A DNA stretch of 64,000 bases, taken from contig NC_011666.1 of the NCBI RefSeq assembly GCF_000021745.1, positions 1,860,001-1,924,000 on the forward strand. Direction: 5' to 3'. Of this stretch, positions 43,702 to 52,688 are shown piece by piece. A program made the position numbers and the translations under genes. The stretch's first letter is position 1. The number at the start of each line of letters is the position of its first letter. A model generated the notes under the pieces. It did not search any database. It was not told the origin of the DNA and saw only the letters and a program-made list of their open reading frames with translations. This DNA comes from Methylocella silvestris BL2 (GTDB taxonomy: Bacteria > Pseudomonadota > Alphaproteobacteria > Rhizobiales > Beijerinckiaceae).

Positions 43702-44952
43702 ATGAACGAGCTTACCTGGATCAATGCCGCGCTCACCGCCGCCCGGCCACAGGCGATCGCCGCGCTGATGCGCTACTTTCGCGATCTCGACACGGCGGAG
43801 GAAGCCTTTCAGGACGCCTGCCTGCGCGCGCTCCGCAATTGGCCCCAGAACGGGCCGCCGCGCGACCCCACGGCCTGGCTGATCCTCGTCGGCCGCAACG
43901 CCGCGCTCGACGGCGTTCGCAAGCGGGCGAAGCTCGCCCCGCTCCCGCCCGACGAGGCGATCTCGGATCTCGGCGACGCCGAAGCCGAACTCGCCGAGCG
44001 GCTCGACGGCGCCCATTACCGCGACGACGTGCTGCGTCTTCTGTTCGTCTGCTGCGCGGACAGTCTACCGCCCGGCCAGCAAATCGCGCTGGCGCTGCGG
44101 ATCGTTTCGGGGCTCAGCGTGCGCCAGATCGCGCGCGCCTTTCTTACCAGCGAAGGCGCGATGGAGCAGCGCATCACCCGCGCCAAGGCGAAGATTGCGC
44201 GCTCCGAGATCCCATTCGAGGCGCCCGGCCCGGTGGAGCGCGCCGAGCGGCTCGGCGCCGTCGCCGCGATGATCTACCTCGTCTTCAACGAAGGCTATTC
44301 GTCCGGCGAATCCTCCGTTCGCGGGTGCCTGTGCGAAGAGGCGATCAGGCTGGCGCGGCTGCTGTTGCGTCTGTTCCAGACCGAGCCCGAAATCATGGGC
44401 CTGACGGCCCTGATGCTGCTCCAGCACGCCCGCGCCGCAGCGCGCTTCGACGAGGCCGGCGCAATCATCCTTCTCGACGATCAGGATCGGAGCCTCTGGG
44501 ACGGCAAGCTGATCGCCGAAGGGCTGGCGCTGATCGACAAGGCGCTGCGCCATCGCCAGCCGGGGGCCTACCAGATACAGGCCGCGATCGCCGCGACGCA
44601 CGCCCGCGCCAATCGGCCGGAAGAGACCGATTGGAGGCAGATCGACGCGCTTTATGCTGCGCTTGAACGGCTGCAGCCCTCCCCGGTCGTCACGCTCAAC
44701 CGGGCAGTCGCCGTCAGCAAGACGCGTGGACCAGCCGCGGCGCTGGAGATGATCGCGCCGCTGGCGGCGCAGCTTTCCGGATATTTCTACTTCTTCGGAG
44801 CAAAGGGCGCGTTTCTTTCTGAGCTCGGCCGCAGGGAGGAAGCGCGCGCGGCGTTTACCCAGGCGATCGCGCTCGCCAACTCGCCCGCGGAAGCCGCCCA
44901 TATCCGCATGCATCTCGATCGCCTGACGCAGGCGACTGAGGCTTCGCCATAA
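43702..44952 (+). CDS. ECF-type RNA polymerase sigma factor (ECF42-like, with TPR-rich C-terminus)
   Basis: A 416-residue regulator. Sigma-2 lies at about 15-75 (MRYFRDLDTAEEAFQDACLR), and sigma-4 at about 115-170 (GQQIALALRIVSGLSVRQIA). The long helical C-terminal extension of about 230 residues (IYLVFNEGYSSGESSVRGC onwards) is characteristic of ECF42. No anti-sigma factor is encoded nearby, as usual for this group, whose C-terminal extension is thought to regulate activity. It probably transcribes the flanking DGPF and VOC genes. It starts at the ATG at 43702. Confidence 0.92.
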   Translation: MNELTWINAALTAARPQAIAALMRYFRDLDTAEEAFQDACLRALRNWPQNGPPRDPTAWLILVGRNAALDGVRKRAKLAPLPPDEAISDLGDAEAELAERLDGAHYRDDVLRLLFVCCADSLPPGQQIALALRIVSGLSVRQIARAFLTSEGAMEQRITRAKAKIARSEIPFEAPGPVERAERLGAVAAMIYLVFNEGYSSGESSVRGCLCEEAIRLARLLLRLFQTEPEIMGLTALMLLQHARAAARFDEAGAIILLDDQDRSLWDGKLIAEGLALIDKALRHRQPGAYQIQAAIAATHARANRPEETDWRQIDALYAALERLQPSPVVTLNRAVAVSKTRGPAAALEMIAPLAAQLSGYFYFFGAKGAFLSELGRREEARAAFTQAIALANSPAEAAHIRMHLDRLTQATEASP

Positions 44953-45059
44953 GGAAATTATGCGACGGCCTGTCGGGCGGCGGCTCGCCGCGCCGTCCTT
45001 GAACGGGAGCCAACACCCCTTCTTTCCACTTCCATCTTTACGACGAAAGGAACCTGACT

Positions 45060-45509
45060 ATGACCACTGGCACGGAAGTTCAAACCGCCCCCGAAGGCGC
45101 CGAGGCGCAAACCTGTCCCGCCGCTGAGGTCAAGAGCGGCGTCGTCCCCTACCTTATGGTCGAAGGGGCGCTCAAGGCGGTGGAGTTCTATGCGCGCGCC
45201 TTCGGCACCGAAACCGCCGCAATCATTCCGCCGGACGCGCAGGGGCGCACCATGCACGCGCATCTTTACATCAACGGCGGCTCGATCATGCTGAGCGATT
45301 TCTTTCCTGAGCACGGATGCTCTCAAGCCAGCGCTCAGGGGTTCAATCTCATGGTGCAGGTCGACGATATCGACGCCTGGTGGAAACGCGCGACCGACGC
45401 AGGCGCCGAAGTCGTGATGCCTGTGGCGGAGATGTTCTGGGGAGCGCGCTACGGCCAGTTGCGCGACCCCTTCGGCATCGTCTGGGCGCTGAACCAGCCG
45501 CTTGGCTGA
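45060..45509 (+). CDS. VOC-family (PhnB/glyoxalase-like) protein
   Basis: A 149-residue protein with the vicinal-oxygen-chelate fold: VVPYLMVEGALKAVEFYARA (about 28-47), MHAHLYINGGSIMLSDFFPE, and WGARYGQLRDPFGIVWALNQ at the end. The metal-binding histidine and glutamate positions of true glyoxalases cannot be fixed with certainty. Such proteins often accompany ECF42 sigma genes. It follows the sigma gene after about 107 bp. Confidence 0.85.
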   Translation: MTTGTEVQTAPEGAEAQTCPAAEVKSGVVPYLMVEGALKAVEFYARAFGTETAAIIPPDAQGRTMHAHLYINGGSIMLSDFFPEHGCSQASAQGFNLMVQVDDIDAWWKRATDAGAEVVMPVAEMFWGARYGQLRDPFGIVWALNQPLG

Positions 45510-45544
45510 AATCGCATAACGCGGCCGGCGCGATCGTCACGCGA

Positions 45545-46435
45545 TCAAGGCGCCGGCCCGCGCCGGGCCCAGGCGATGATGAAAAATGCAAGCCCGATCA
45601 TCAGCGCCATCTGCGCCGAAAGAAACACAAAAGCGTCCGCCTTGACGCCCAGCGGCGGCGCGCCGGGCATGACGTTGCGCAGCGCGGGAACGGCGAACAA
45701 CATGGCCGCAAGAGCGCCAGTGAGCGCCGCCTCAAGCCGCCTCAGACCGGCGATGGCGAGCACGCCGATGGTCAGGCCGCAGAGCGCGATGACCGCCATG
45801 ACCGCATAGACGAGCGAGGCGAAGTAAATCTGGGCGAGGGGACGTTTCGCCCGGATTTCAAGCCCGAGCCCCACTTCGCCGGGCGCTGGCGCGCGCGCCA
45901 AAATGTCGATCTCCCAGCCCGCCAGACGCTCCCAGAGCGTGAGGCGGATGGGAATTCTTTCGCCCTCCGGTTTCTTGCCTTCCCACGCGGCGATCGTGAC
46001 CTCGCCCCTATATTCGTCGAAGGGATAAGCGCTGATCGAGCCGTTGACGCCGATCTGCGCGATCGTTGTCGGCGCGGCGCTGCCAGCTCCAAGCACGATG
46101 TCGAGCACATAGTCTCCATCGCTTGCATGCACCGTGATGTCGCGATCAGGCAGGGCCGGATAATGGGCGCCCCGCGGCCCGGCTTCGGTGGAGAAATCGA
46201 GGCTGATCGAAATCGCTTGCCTGACCGGATCGACCTGCGTCGCCTCGAGGAAGATGTTCAGCGGGGCAGTTTTGGTCGCAAGGCTTTCGGCGACGGCGGT
46301 TTCGCTTGTTTCCGGCTGGAGACAAAGACCGGCGAAAAACGCCATATAAGCGGCGAATATCGCAACAAGCGCCAGCGAGATCGCCAGCACGCGACGCATC
46401 GCGTTCGAAGGTTTTGCAGACGCCAGATCAGTCAT
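45545..46435 (-). CDS. DUF4436 membrane protein
   Basis: A 296-residue protein with one N-terminal helix (AISLALVAIFAAYMAFFAG), a periplasmic beta-rich domain of about 150 residues (APLNIFLEATQVDPVRQAIS onwards), and three C-terminal helices (about 200-290). This topology and the segment GAPPLGVKADAFVFLSAQM match the DUF4436 family. The function is unknown. It converges with the VOC gene. Confidence 0.85.
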   Translation of the reverse strand: MTDLASAKPSNAMRRVLAISLALVAIFAAYMAFFAGLCLQPETSETAVAESLATKTAPLNIFLEATQVDPVRQAISISLDFSTEAGPRGAHYPALPDRDITVHASDGDYVLDIVLGAGSAAPTTIAQIGVNGSISAYPFDEYRGEVTIAAWEGKKPEGERIPIRLTLWERLAGWEIDILARAPAPGEVGLGLEIRAKRPLAQIYFASLVYAVMAVIALCGLTIGVLAIAGLRRLEAALTGALAAMLFAVPALRNVMPGAPPLGVKADAFVFLSAQMALMIGLAFFIIAWARRGPAP

Positions 46436-46935
46436 CGCAAGGGCGCCAATGGAAGGAAATCGGCCGGATCGCCGGCGCCGGGCTGCGACCGAGGCCGGTC
46501 TTTCTCGCAGATTCGACGGGAGCCGACAAGAAATTTGCTTGAGCTTGACCGCCAGATCGCCTCTTTCACGCTGCCGTCACGCGAGCGCTGCCTGCTCGAG
46601 GGAAGCCTTCAAACTTCGCCCGCCGGCGCAGCGCGCTCGCCCGCGGCGCGCCCGGCGCATAGCCGCATGCGTTCTATCCCTCCGCTCCTAATCTGTTGCT
46701 TGAGCGCATCATCTTTGTCGAAAAAGTCTGCATCTTCTTCGGATCATGCTCTGGGCGCAGCGGCGTCATCTTTCTGCCTCCAATTGTTGCTGCGCTAAAG
46801 ACCGCATAATTCTACGGTCTGGCTTAAGTCTTTTCTCAGATTACAGCGAGTGCGCCATCACATATCGGCGCGGAACGTCTGATCTATACTTTGTTTTAAT
46901 AAACAAAGGCGGAAAATGGGTTTGGAGGGTAGGCC
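46436..46935. other. Intergenic region upstream of the RMF-like gene
   Basis: About 500 bp; the first 300 contain no supported gene. Near 46881-46905 is an AT-rich run with CTATACTTTG, a possible -10 element for the downstream gene. A matching -35 element was not found. Confidence 0.3.
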
Positions 46936-47172
46936 ATGTCATATGCCCGCTTCTACCAGCACGGAGTGAAAGCTTACGTCGAAGGCCGCGCGCTGAGCAT
47001 GAATCCCCATAATCCCAGGGATCAGGCGGAGGCTTGCGAAGGTTGGACGGAGGGTTGGCTCGACGCCCGCCAGGCGCACGTCCACAGGTTGGCGAACGAG
47101 CTTTCAAAGACCCTGCGCCCAATCCAGATCGACCGGTTCATTGCCGCGCGGGAATATAGCTTCGCCGTCTAG
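46936..47172 (+). CDS. Ribosome-modulation-factor-like small protein
   Basis: A 78-residue protein. Residues 5-45 (FYQHGVKAYVEGRALSMNPH, then ACEGWTEGWLDARQA) match the RMF pattern of a glycine-rich start, NPH/NPY and a final tryptophan-glycine-tryptophan segment. RMF dimerises ribosomes in stationary phase in gammaproteobacteria; alphaproteobacterial relatives are less studied. The last 30 residues are a basic helix. The ATG at 46936 follows GGAGGGTAGGCC. Confidence 0.7.
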   Translation: MSYARFYQHGVKAYVEGRALSMNPHNPRDQAEACEGWTEGWLDARQAHVHRLANELSKTLRPIQIDRFIAAREYSFAV

Positions 47173-47346
47173 AGCAAGCGCCGCCGCCCGCACAATACCG
47201 ATCTGGCCAAGCCCCGCTCGCCGCCTTTTCGCCTGGTCACGCAAAGCTTTCGCCCAGCGAACGATCGTTAATCGTCAGGCGCATGACTACAAGAGCCAAC
47301 TGCGCGCGTTTCGGTCGGCGCCCTCAGCCGACGAGTCTTCTGCCCC

Positions 47347-47805
47347 CTAATTGTTGTAATAGCCGCCGAAGAATGGCGTCCCGACGCCGTCGATGGGGTC
47401 AAGCACGCTGTGGGAATTGCTGAAAGCATAGCCGCCGCCGAACGGGACGCCCGAATCATAATCATAGCCAATCGCCTCGCTCTGGATCGCAAAGCCAATC
47501 GGGTTCCGCTCGCCGGCATATTCGATCGGACGGTTTTGCCGCTCATGGAGCGCCCCGGTCCGATATTGCCGCGGCAGGGGATAGAAGCCTGCGCCGCTCG
47601 CGCCATCTTCGGAAAGATCCACATACCCCGTCGACCGGCTCTGTTTCGCGTAGGCGACCCCAGAATGGTTTTTGTGCGCGGCGCGCTTCCGCGCGTTCGT
47701 CTCGGACGCATTCGCCGCCGTTGCTGCGAGGCTAACCGCCGCCAGGGCCGCCGCCAGCGTCACCCTGAACGCAAGGCTTGACCTGGATCTTTGAGACCGC
47801 CTCAT
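47347..47805 (-). CDS. Small secreted hypothetical protein
   Basis: A 152-residue protein with an N-terminal signal sequence (LAFRVTLAAALAAVSLAATA) and a low-complexity mature part rich in glycine, tyrosine and serine. It ends in GVGTPFFGGYYNN. No family is recognised. The ATG at 47805 has GGGAG upstream. A much longer in-frame extension has no support. Confidence 0.65.
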   Translation of the reverse strand: MRRSQRSRSSLAFRVTLAAALAAVSLAATAANASETNARKRAAHKNHSGVAYAKQSRSTGYVDLSEDGASGAGFYPLPRQYRTGALHERQNRPIEYAGERNPIGFAIQSEAIGYDYDSGVPFGGGYAFSNSHSVLDPIDGVGTPFFGGYYNN

Positions 47806-47924
47806 TTCTATCTCCCTCTTCGCGTCACAAGGCCGTTCCTGTTCCAAGCCCGGCGCCGGCGCGCAACCTTGCGCGGACTTATACGTTGCTGGCCCGCGAA
47901 ATAGAAATCTGGAGGGTAAAATCG

Positions 47925-48218
47925 ATGGAACCAATGCAACCAATGAAGCCGATGGAGCCCATGAAACCCATGTCGTGGGGCGAAAAATGGTGGCCCGACG
48001 AACTCGGTCAGCCATCATCGAGCGGCGCGCAGAACAACATGCGCTACGCGTTCTTTCCGCAAAAGCATCGGCTCTTGATAGAACAGGACGGCAAGCTGAC
48101 GTCCTATGACAGCGGCGACCACCAGATCTCGGGCGTTCAGCAAAGCGGCGGCTCGCAGCCGCCAAGCTTCACCAGCCAGAACGGATCGGTGTGGCTGGAG
48201 GAGCTAAAGAAAGTCTGA
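47925..48218 (+). CDS. Small protein with a Met-Pro repeat start
   Basis: A 97-residue protein beginning MEPMQPMKPMEPMKPMSWGE, a repeat of the triplet M-[EKQ]-P, followed by KWWPDELGQPSSSGAQ and a short beta-rich core (MRYAFFPQKHRLLIEQDGKL, TSYDSGDHQISGVQQ). Apart from the Met-rich start no known motif is seen. Met-rich stretches can bind Cu(I), but here the spacing is MxxM with Pro, so this is only a possibility. The ATG at 47925 has a strong GGAGG site. Confidence 0.7.
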   Translation: MEPMQPMKPMEPMKPMSWGEKWWPDELGQPSSSGAQNNMRYAFFPQKHRLLIEQDGKLTSYDSGDHQISGVQQSGGSQPPSFTSQNGSVWLEELKKV

Positions 48219-48441
48219 GGCTCTAGCGGGGGACGGCGCGCACGCTCCGCAATGGAGCGTCGCGGCCCGGACCTATCCGCCTGAATACGAAAGAGTACCA
48301 CGCTCATAGCCAGTCTAATTTACAGATACAGACTGTTCTATATTTCATTTATACTTCTGGTGAGTCACATTCTCAAAATGCGATGCTGCAGCTTATCGTC
48401 GAAAAAATCTATTCTCCTGCTCGTTATTGTGCAGCGCATGG

Positions 48442-48469
48442 TTGATAAATAAAATCATTTGTCTATCGT
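48442..48469 (+). promoter_or_regulatory. Candidate sigma-70 promoter of the AraC gene
   Basis: TTGATA (48442-48447) and TATCGT (48464-48469) are separated by 16 bp in an AT-rich stretch unlike the surrounding GC-rich DNA, ending 37 bp before the araC-type start. It is a weak, unproven match. Confidence 0.3.
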
Positions 48470-48506
48470 CCCTGTCAAACTGCAAAAAAAGTAGAGGGGG
48501 GAAGAC

Positions 48507-49460
48507 ATGGTTGGCGGAGCTTTGGCAGGCGCGATGGGTGGAGAGGAGTTCCTTCGGACGTCCTCTCAGGAAGCTCACCTTTCATGGGGGGCAGGCTCGG
48601 TTCTCAGACGAACTCAGGACGTGGACGCGCGATGTGAGCGCAATATGAAGCGCGACGATGTCGCAATTGCGATCTGCTTTCAGGACGCCGGCAGCGAGGT
48701 GAATTGGCGTCTCGACGGCAAACAGACCCTGGCGAAAACCTACGCCTCAGCGATTGAATCGCGCGACATGTTCATCGCCCCTCCAGGCTGCGAGATCGCC
48801 GTGCGTTGCCGCGGCAAGGGCGAAGGCCTGTGGCTTTTTCTTGAGCCGGAATTCGTCAATTCAGATCGCCGCATTAAGTCCCTGGTCGAAAAAGCGGCTG
48901 TCTTCGACCATTCCTGGACGAAGGATCGGATGTGCTGGATGGTCGCCTCGGAGCTCCGAAAAGAATGCCAGAACGGCTTTCCGCGGGGGCCGATGTTCTT
49001 TGAAAGCGCAGCGACGGTTTTCGTCGCGCAGCTCGCCTATTTTCTTCATGACGCCGATCTGACGCCAGAACCGACCCGCTCGCTTTCCGACGCCAAGCTG
49101 CGGCTGGTGACCGGTTACATCGAAGCCAATCTTCACCGCAATATTACGCTGTCGGAGCTTTCGGCGCTGGTCGATCTGACGCCGCGCTATTTTTGCGGCG
49201 CCTTCAAGGAGGCCACAGGCCGGCCGCCGCATCAATACCAGATCGAGCAGCGCGTGGAGCAGGCGAAAAAGCTGCTCGCCGAGGCCGGATCTTCGCTGAT
49301 CGAAATCGCCCTGACGGTCGGCTTCAGCAGCCAAAGCCATCTCAATGAATATTTTCGCCGGATCGTCGGAATGACCCCTGCGCGCTACCGCAACGAGGAG
49401 CTTCAAGTCCGCAGCGGCGCGTCGGCGCGCAGCCGGAGGCCGAACTCGACCGCCAGCTAA
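48507..49460 (+). CDS. AraC-family transcriptional regulator
   Basis: A 317-residue protein with a C-terminal double helix-turn-helix: the first motif is NITLSELSALVDLTPRYFCG (about 214-233), the second SLIEIALTVGFSSQSHLNEY, followed by FRRIVGMTPARYR. The N-terminal 190 residues are a beta-rich sensing part without a recognised ligand. The ATG at 48507 has a strong AGGGGGGAAG site. Its target is not evident. It is followed by a converging gene. Confidence 0.9.
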   Translation: MVGGALAGAMGGEEFLRTSSQEAHLSWGAGSVLRRTQDVDARCERNMKRDDVAIAICFQDAGSEVNWRLDGKQTLAKTYASAIESRDMFIAPPGCEIAVRCRGKGEGLWLFLEPEFVNSDRRIKSLVEKAAVFDHSWTKDRMCWMVASELRKECQNGFPRGPMFFESAATVFVAQLAYFLHDADLTPEPTRSLSDAKLRLVTGYIEANLHRNITLSELSALVDLTPRYFCGAFKEATGRPPHQYQIEQRVEQAKKLLAEAGSSLIEIALTVGFSSQSHLNEYFRRIVGMTPARYRNEELQVRSGASARSRRPNSTAS

Positions 49461-49571
49461 AAGGCCGCTTGCGCCAGGCATCGCGCCAAGAACCAGCGTC
49501 ATGCCCTCGACGCTTGGAATCGACGCAATCTGGCAACGTCAAACCGACCTCATCGTGATTTGAAGGCTCGG

Positions 49572-50273
49572 TCACGACCCGGCTGAAGCAAGGCCCCAGC
49601 GCGCGAGCTCGCCCGGCGTTAGAATGCGCAGCGAGTCCGGACCGATTTGTTCCGCCGCCGCGATAACTTCCGTGCTGACGCCCATCGCCCGGCTGTAGCG
49701 GCGTAACGCCGCCATCATCTCCCCGGTCGCGAAATGGCGCGCGCCGCCATTATAGGCGAACATGCGGTGGACGCCGATCGCGCTGGAGGGCGCAACGATG
49801 CGCGTCGCCGCCCCCATCAGCGCATAGACGCAGGCGGAGTAGCAGACGCCGGGGGCAGGCGTCGCGTCGCCCGAGCCGGCCGAGGCGACGATGGCGGTCA
49901 CGCCGAATTTGCGAAACGCTTTGCCAAGCTCCATGCCGGCGACGATCTTGCCCCCTTGCGAATCGAGCAGAACGATTGGACGCGGCAAAGCGCCATGGGC
50001 GCCGCCCGGGCGATAGGCGCTTCGCAGAAAAGCGAGAAATTCCGCTGGCGTTTCATCCGTGATCCGGCCCTCGGCCGCAATGATCGGGCCGCAGACGCCC
50101 CGACATGATACGGCAGGATGACCGACGGACCGAAAGCTCATCGCTGCCGCCGGCGCCGCGCCGGCAAAGGCGGCAAGGCAGAGCGTCAGCAGGGCGAAAA
50201 CGCTGTTGCGAAGGGTCGGAGGCGCACTTGCGTCCAGACGCGCGAAACAGCCATGAAATTGAAAAGCTGGCAC
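49572..50273 (-). CDS. Periplasmic ClpP-fold (crotonase-like) protein
   Basis: About 233 residues with an N-terminal hydrophobic export segment (NSVFALLTLCLAAFAGAAPA). It resembles ClpP-like periplasmic proteins: RPIVLLDSQGGKIVAGMELG, then CYSACVYALMGAATRIV, where the serine of YSAC is the likely nucleophile, and GVHRMFAYNG with a histidine. The substrate is unknown. The GTG at 50273 is the likely start; a TTG at 50333 would add 20 residues. Ribosome sites are weak for both. Confidence 0.7.
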   Translation of the reverse strand: MPAFQFHGCFARLDASAPPTLRNSVFALLTLCLAAFAGAAPAAAMSFRSVGHPAVSCRGVCGPIIAAEGRITDETPAEFLAFLRSAYRPGGAHGALPRPIVLLDSQGGKIVAGMELGKAFRKFGVTAIVASAGSGDATPAPGVCYSACVYALMGAATRIVAPSSAIGVHRMFAYNGGARHFATGEMMAALRRYSRAMGVSTEVIAAAEQIGPDSLRILTPGELARWGLASAGS

Positions 50274-50431
50274 GTCCGGTTCTTTTCTTCTTGATCGACC
50301 CTGATTTTTCCGACCGGAGCGGACGTCCGACAAATTGCTCCGCCGGACCGGATCATTCCAGAAGCTGACGCGCCATTCCAGCGAAAAGATCCAAGCCCCG
50401 CAACTTGGGATGCGCCAAGGCGCGTTTCCAC

Positions 50432-51361
50432 CTAGCGGCCCCCCGCCGCAGCCCTGCCTCCGTCGCCCGCAAACTCCTCGCGCGAAAAACCCTGCGCATA
50501 GAGCAAGGCGGTCAGATCGGCATGATCGATGCGAACATCCGCAGCGGCGGCGACGAGGGGCTTGCCACGAAAAGCGACGCCAAGGCCTGCCTCGCGCAGC
50601 ATCGGAAGATCGTTCGCGCCGTCTCCGACCGCGATGGCTTCGCTGGCGTCGAGCCCATAGGCGGCGCAGAGGCGGCGGAGCGTCGCAAGCTTGGCGTCGG
50701 CGCCGAAGATCGGCTCGATCAGGCGGCCCGTAAAGAAATCGTTGGAATCGATCTCCAGCCTGTTGGCGAAATGCGCCTCAAATCCGATCGCCTCGGCGAT
50801 CGCGCCGGTAAAGGCGGTGAAGCCTCCGGAAACCAGCGCCGTATGCGCGCCATGGCGGCGCATCGCGCCGATCAGCGTGCGGGCGCCCGGCGTCAGCGTG
50901 AGGCGCGTCTCGATCACGCGATCGATGGCGTCGCGATGGAGCCCCTTCAGCAGCGCCACCCGCTCGCGCAACGCCGCCTCGAAAGCGATTTCGCCGCGCA
51001 TGGCGCGCTCGGTAATCGCCGCGACGTGGTCCCTTTTGCCGATTTCGGCCGCCAGTTCGTCGATGCATTCCTGGCCGATCATGGTGGAATCCATATCGGC
51101 GGTAAGAAGTTTTTTGCGCCGGCCCTGCTTCGGCTGGACGATAATGTCGATCGCGGCGCCGGCCAGCGTCCGGCGCATCGCCTGTTCCACCGTCTTCAGA
51201 TCGGCGGAGGCGTCGGCGGCAAAGCAGATGTCGACAGCGACGCCCGGATCAAGCCAGCGCGTTTCCAGCGGGCTCGGCGCCGCTCCCCGCGCCAGCCGCA
51301 CGCATTCGTCGGTCAGGATCGGCCTTCTGGGATCGCAGACAAGCGTCGCGACATGAGTCAT
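50432..51361 (-). CDS. serB: Phosphoserine phosphatase
   Basis: A 309-residue HAD-family enzyme that makes L-serine from O-phosphoserine. An N-terminal ACT-like region precedes the phosphatase. The DxD nucleophile motif is D89-M-D91 in LTADMDSTMIGQECIDE, and ALVSGGFTAFTGAIAEAIG plus AVGDGANDLPMLREAGLGVA are typical. The ATG at 51361 is the natural start; a long upstream extension in the same frame runs through gspK shadow. serC and serA lie 5.5 kb away, so all three genes of the phosphorylated serine pathway are in the window. Confidence 0.95.
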   Translation of the reverse strand: MTHVATLVCDPRRPILTDECVRLARGAAPSPLETRWLDPGVAVDICFAADASADLKTVEQAMRRTLAGAAIDIIVQPKQGRRKKLLTADMDSTMIGQECIDELAAEIGKRDHVAAITERAMRGEIAFEAALRERVALLKGLHRDAIDRVIETRLTLTPGARTLIGAMRRHGAHTALVSGGFTAFTGAIAEAIGFEAHFANRLEIDSNDFFTGRLIEPIFGADAKLATLRRLCAAYGLDASEAIAVGDGANDLPMLREAGLGVAFRGKPLVAAAADVRIDHADLTALLYAQGFSREEFAGDGGRAAAGGR

Positions 51362-51458
51362 GATCGGGCTCGGCACGGAGTTCGATGGGGGCGCCCCTCC
51401 TTCGCATGCGCCGGCTGCCGGATAAAGCGCGCAAATGGCGTAATCTTCGTCGCGCCAT

Positions 51459-52502
51459 TCATCGAAAACCGTCGAAATCGTCGCGCCAGGCGAGAATGCG
51501 GTAAGGCGCCGCCCCGTCCGTGATGAGCAGCACGACGTCGGCTTTGACCTTCCGGCCGCTGTCGAGGCGGACTGCGACGGCGACGCGGATCGGCCGGCGC
51601 CCGCCGATGGAGACCTCGGAGCGCGCCGCGCCGAGCAGGTTGACGACCGCCGACGGATTTTGCGGATCGCGCGCGCGGAGAATGGCGGCGACGGCGTCCG
51701 GACTGATATGCGGCAGCGATGCAATGACTTCGGGCGCAGCCTCATTGACATCGACTTCCGCATGACCATTGAAAATGGTAACAAAAGAAAGCGCGCGCTC
51801 GACGAGGTCGGCCGGCAGGCCAAGAACAAAGCGCAATTCAGCGAGATTCTGGAACGGCGCCTGCCGAGGCGCATAGCCAAGCCCCGCGTCGCGATAGCGA
51901 TCGGCCTCCTCGTTCCGGCCTGGAACGCTGCTCTTCTTGCGCCAGCCGATGATGCGGTCGGCGGCGAAATCGGCGGCGTCCTGTTTCGCGCCAAGCGCCA
52001 CGAACATGCCGGACAACAGCGGCTTCGAGGCCTCATTGAGGTCAATGCGCGCCGCCTCGGAGCGAAACGTAACGTCAACCGTCGCGCGCCCGAGCCTGAA
52101 CGCGATTTCGCCGGAACTGGGGCGGTCGTCATCTTTGCCGCCAAGGACGCGCAGCGCTGCAAGTTCGAGCCCGGCGTTGATCAGCGCCTCGGCCTGCAGC
52201 CGGTCATCAAAAAGACGGGCGGACGCCGCCGTGTTGGACACGAAGGCCGCATAGACGCCGGCCAAAGCCGCCAGCGCCGCAAGCATCCACAGCGCCGCGA
52301 CCACTATAAAGCCGTCCGCCTTGAGCGCCCACACGCGCGCACGCCGCCCGTCGAAAGCCCTGCGACGCGTCTTTATCCCGGCTCTTTCTGGATTGGTCGT
52401 CAAGGTGAATTCTTCAGGGTGAAAGGTTTCGCCCCGTTGCGAGGTTGGTTCAATGGCAACGATGGACGACTGAATCAAAGCGCGGCGGAACAAGCGCTGC
52501 AA
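51459..52502 (-). CDS. gspK: Orphan GspK-like (type II secretion minor pseudopilin) protein
   Basis: Up to 347 residues with a hydrophobic N-terminal helix after a polar lead (DGFIVVAALWMLAALAALAG), typical of pseudopilins, though the prepilin-cleavage glycine context is unusual. The body has RIDLNEASKPLLSGMFVALG and a second helix-hairpin-helix-like unit, EVDVNEAAPEVIASLPHISP, as in GspK. No other gsp gene lies in the window, so this is an orphan. The start is uncertain: a TTG or GTG closer to residue 33 would give about 315 residues. Confidence 0.75.
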   Translation of the reverse strand: MQRLFRRALIQSSIVAIEPTSQRGETFHPEEFTLTTNPERAGIKTRRRAFDGRRARVWALKADGFIVVAALWMLAALAALAGVYAAFVSNTAASARLFDDRLQAEALINAGLELAALRVLGGKDDDRPSSGEIAFRLGRATVDVTFRSEAARIDLNEASKPLLSGMFVALGAKQDAADFAADRIIGWRKKSSVPGRNEEADRYRDAGLGYAPRQAPFQNLAELRFVLGLPADLVERALSFVTIFNGHAEVDVNEAAPEVIASLPHISPDAVAAILRARDPQNPSAVVNLLGAARSEVSIGGRRPIRVAVAVRLDSGRKVKADVVLLITDGAAPYRILAWRDDFDGFR

Positions 52503-52688
52503 CCCTCGACTGTATCCTCCGGATGGTTTCTTAGGGTGTGCAACATGTCAACGTCACGTTCTATGCCGGCGGCCCGCTTCGCTGCCGCACAAGTAATTAA
52601 TCCGTTGTGCGATGCTCGCAATAGCCTATCGGGGCCTTGACGTTTTTGAATTCTCGGGTTTCTCATCGGCTAAATCTTAGGGGGAAGC

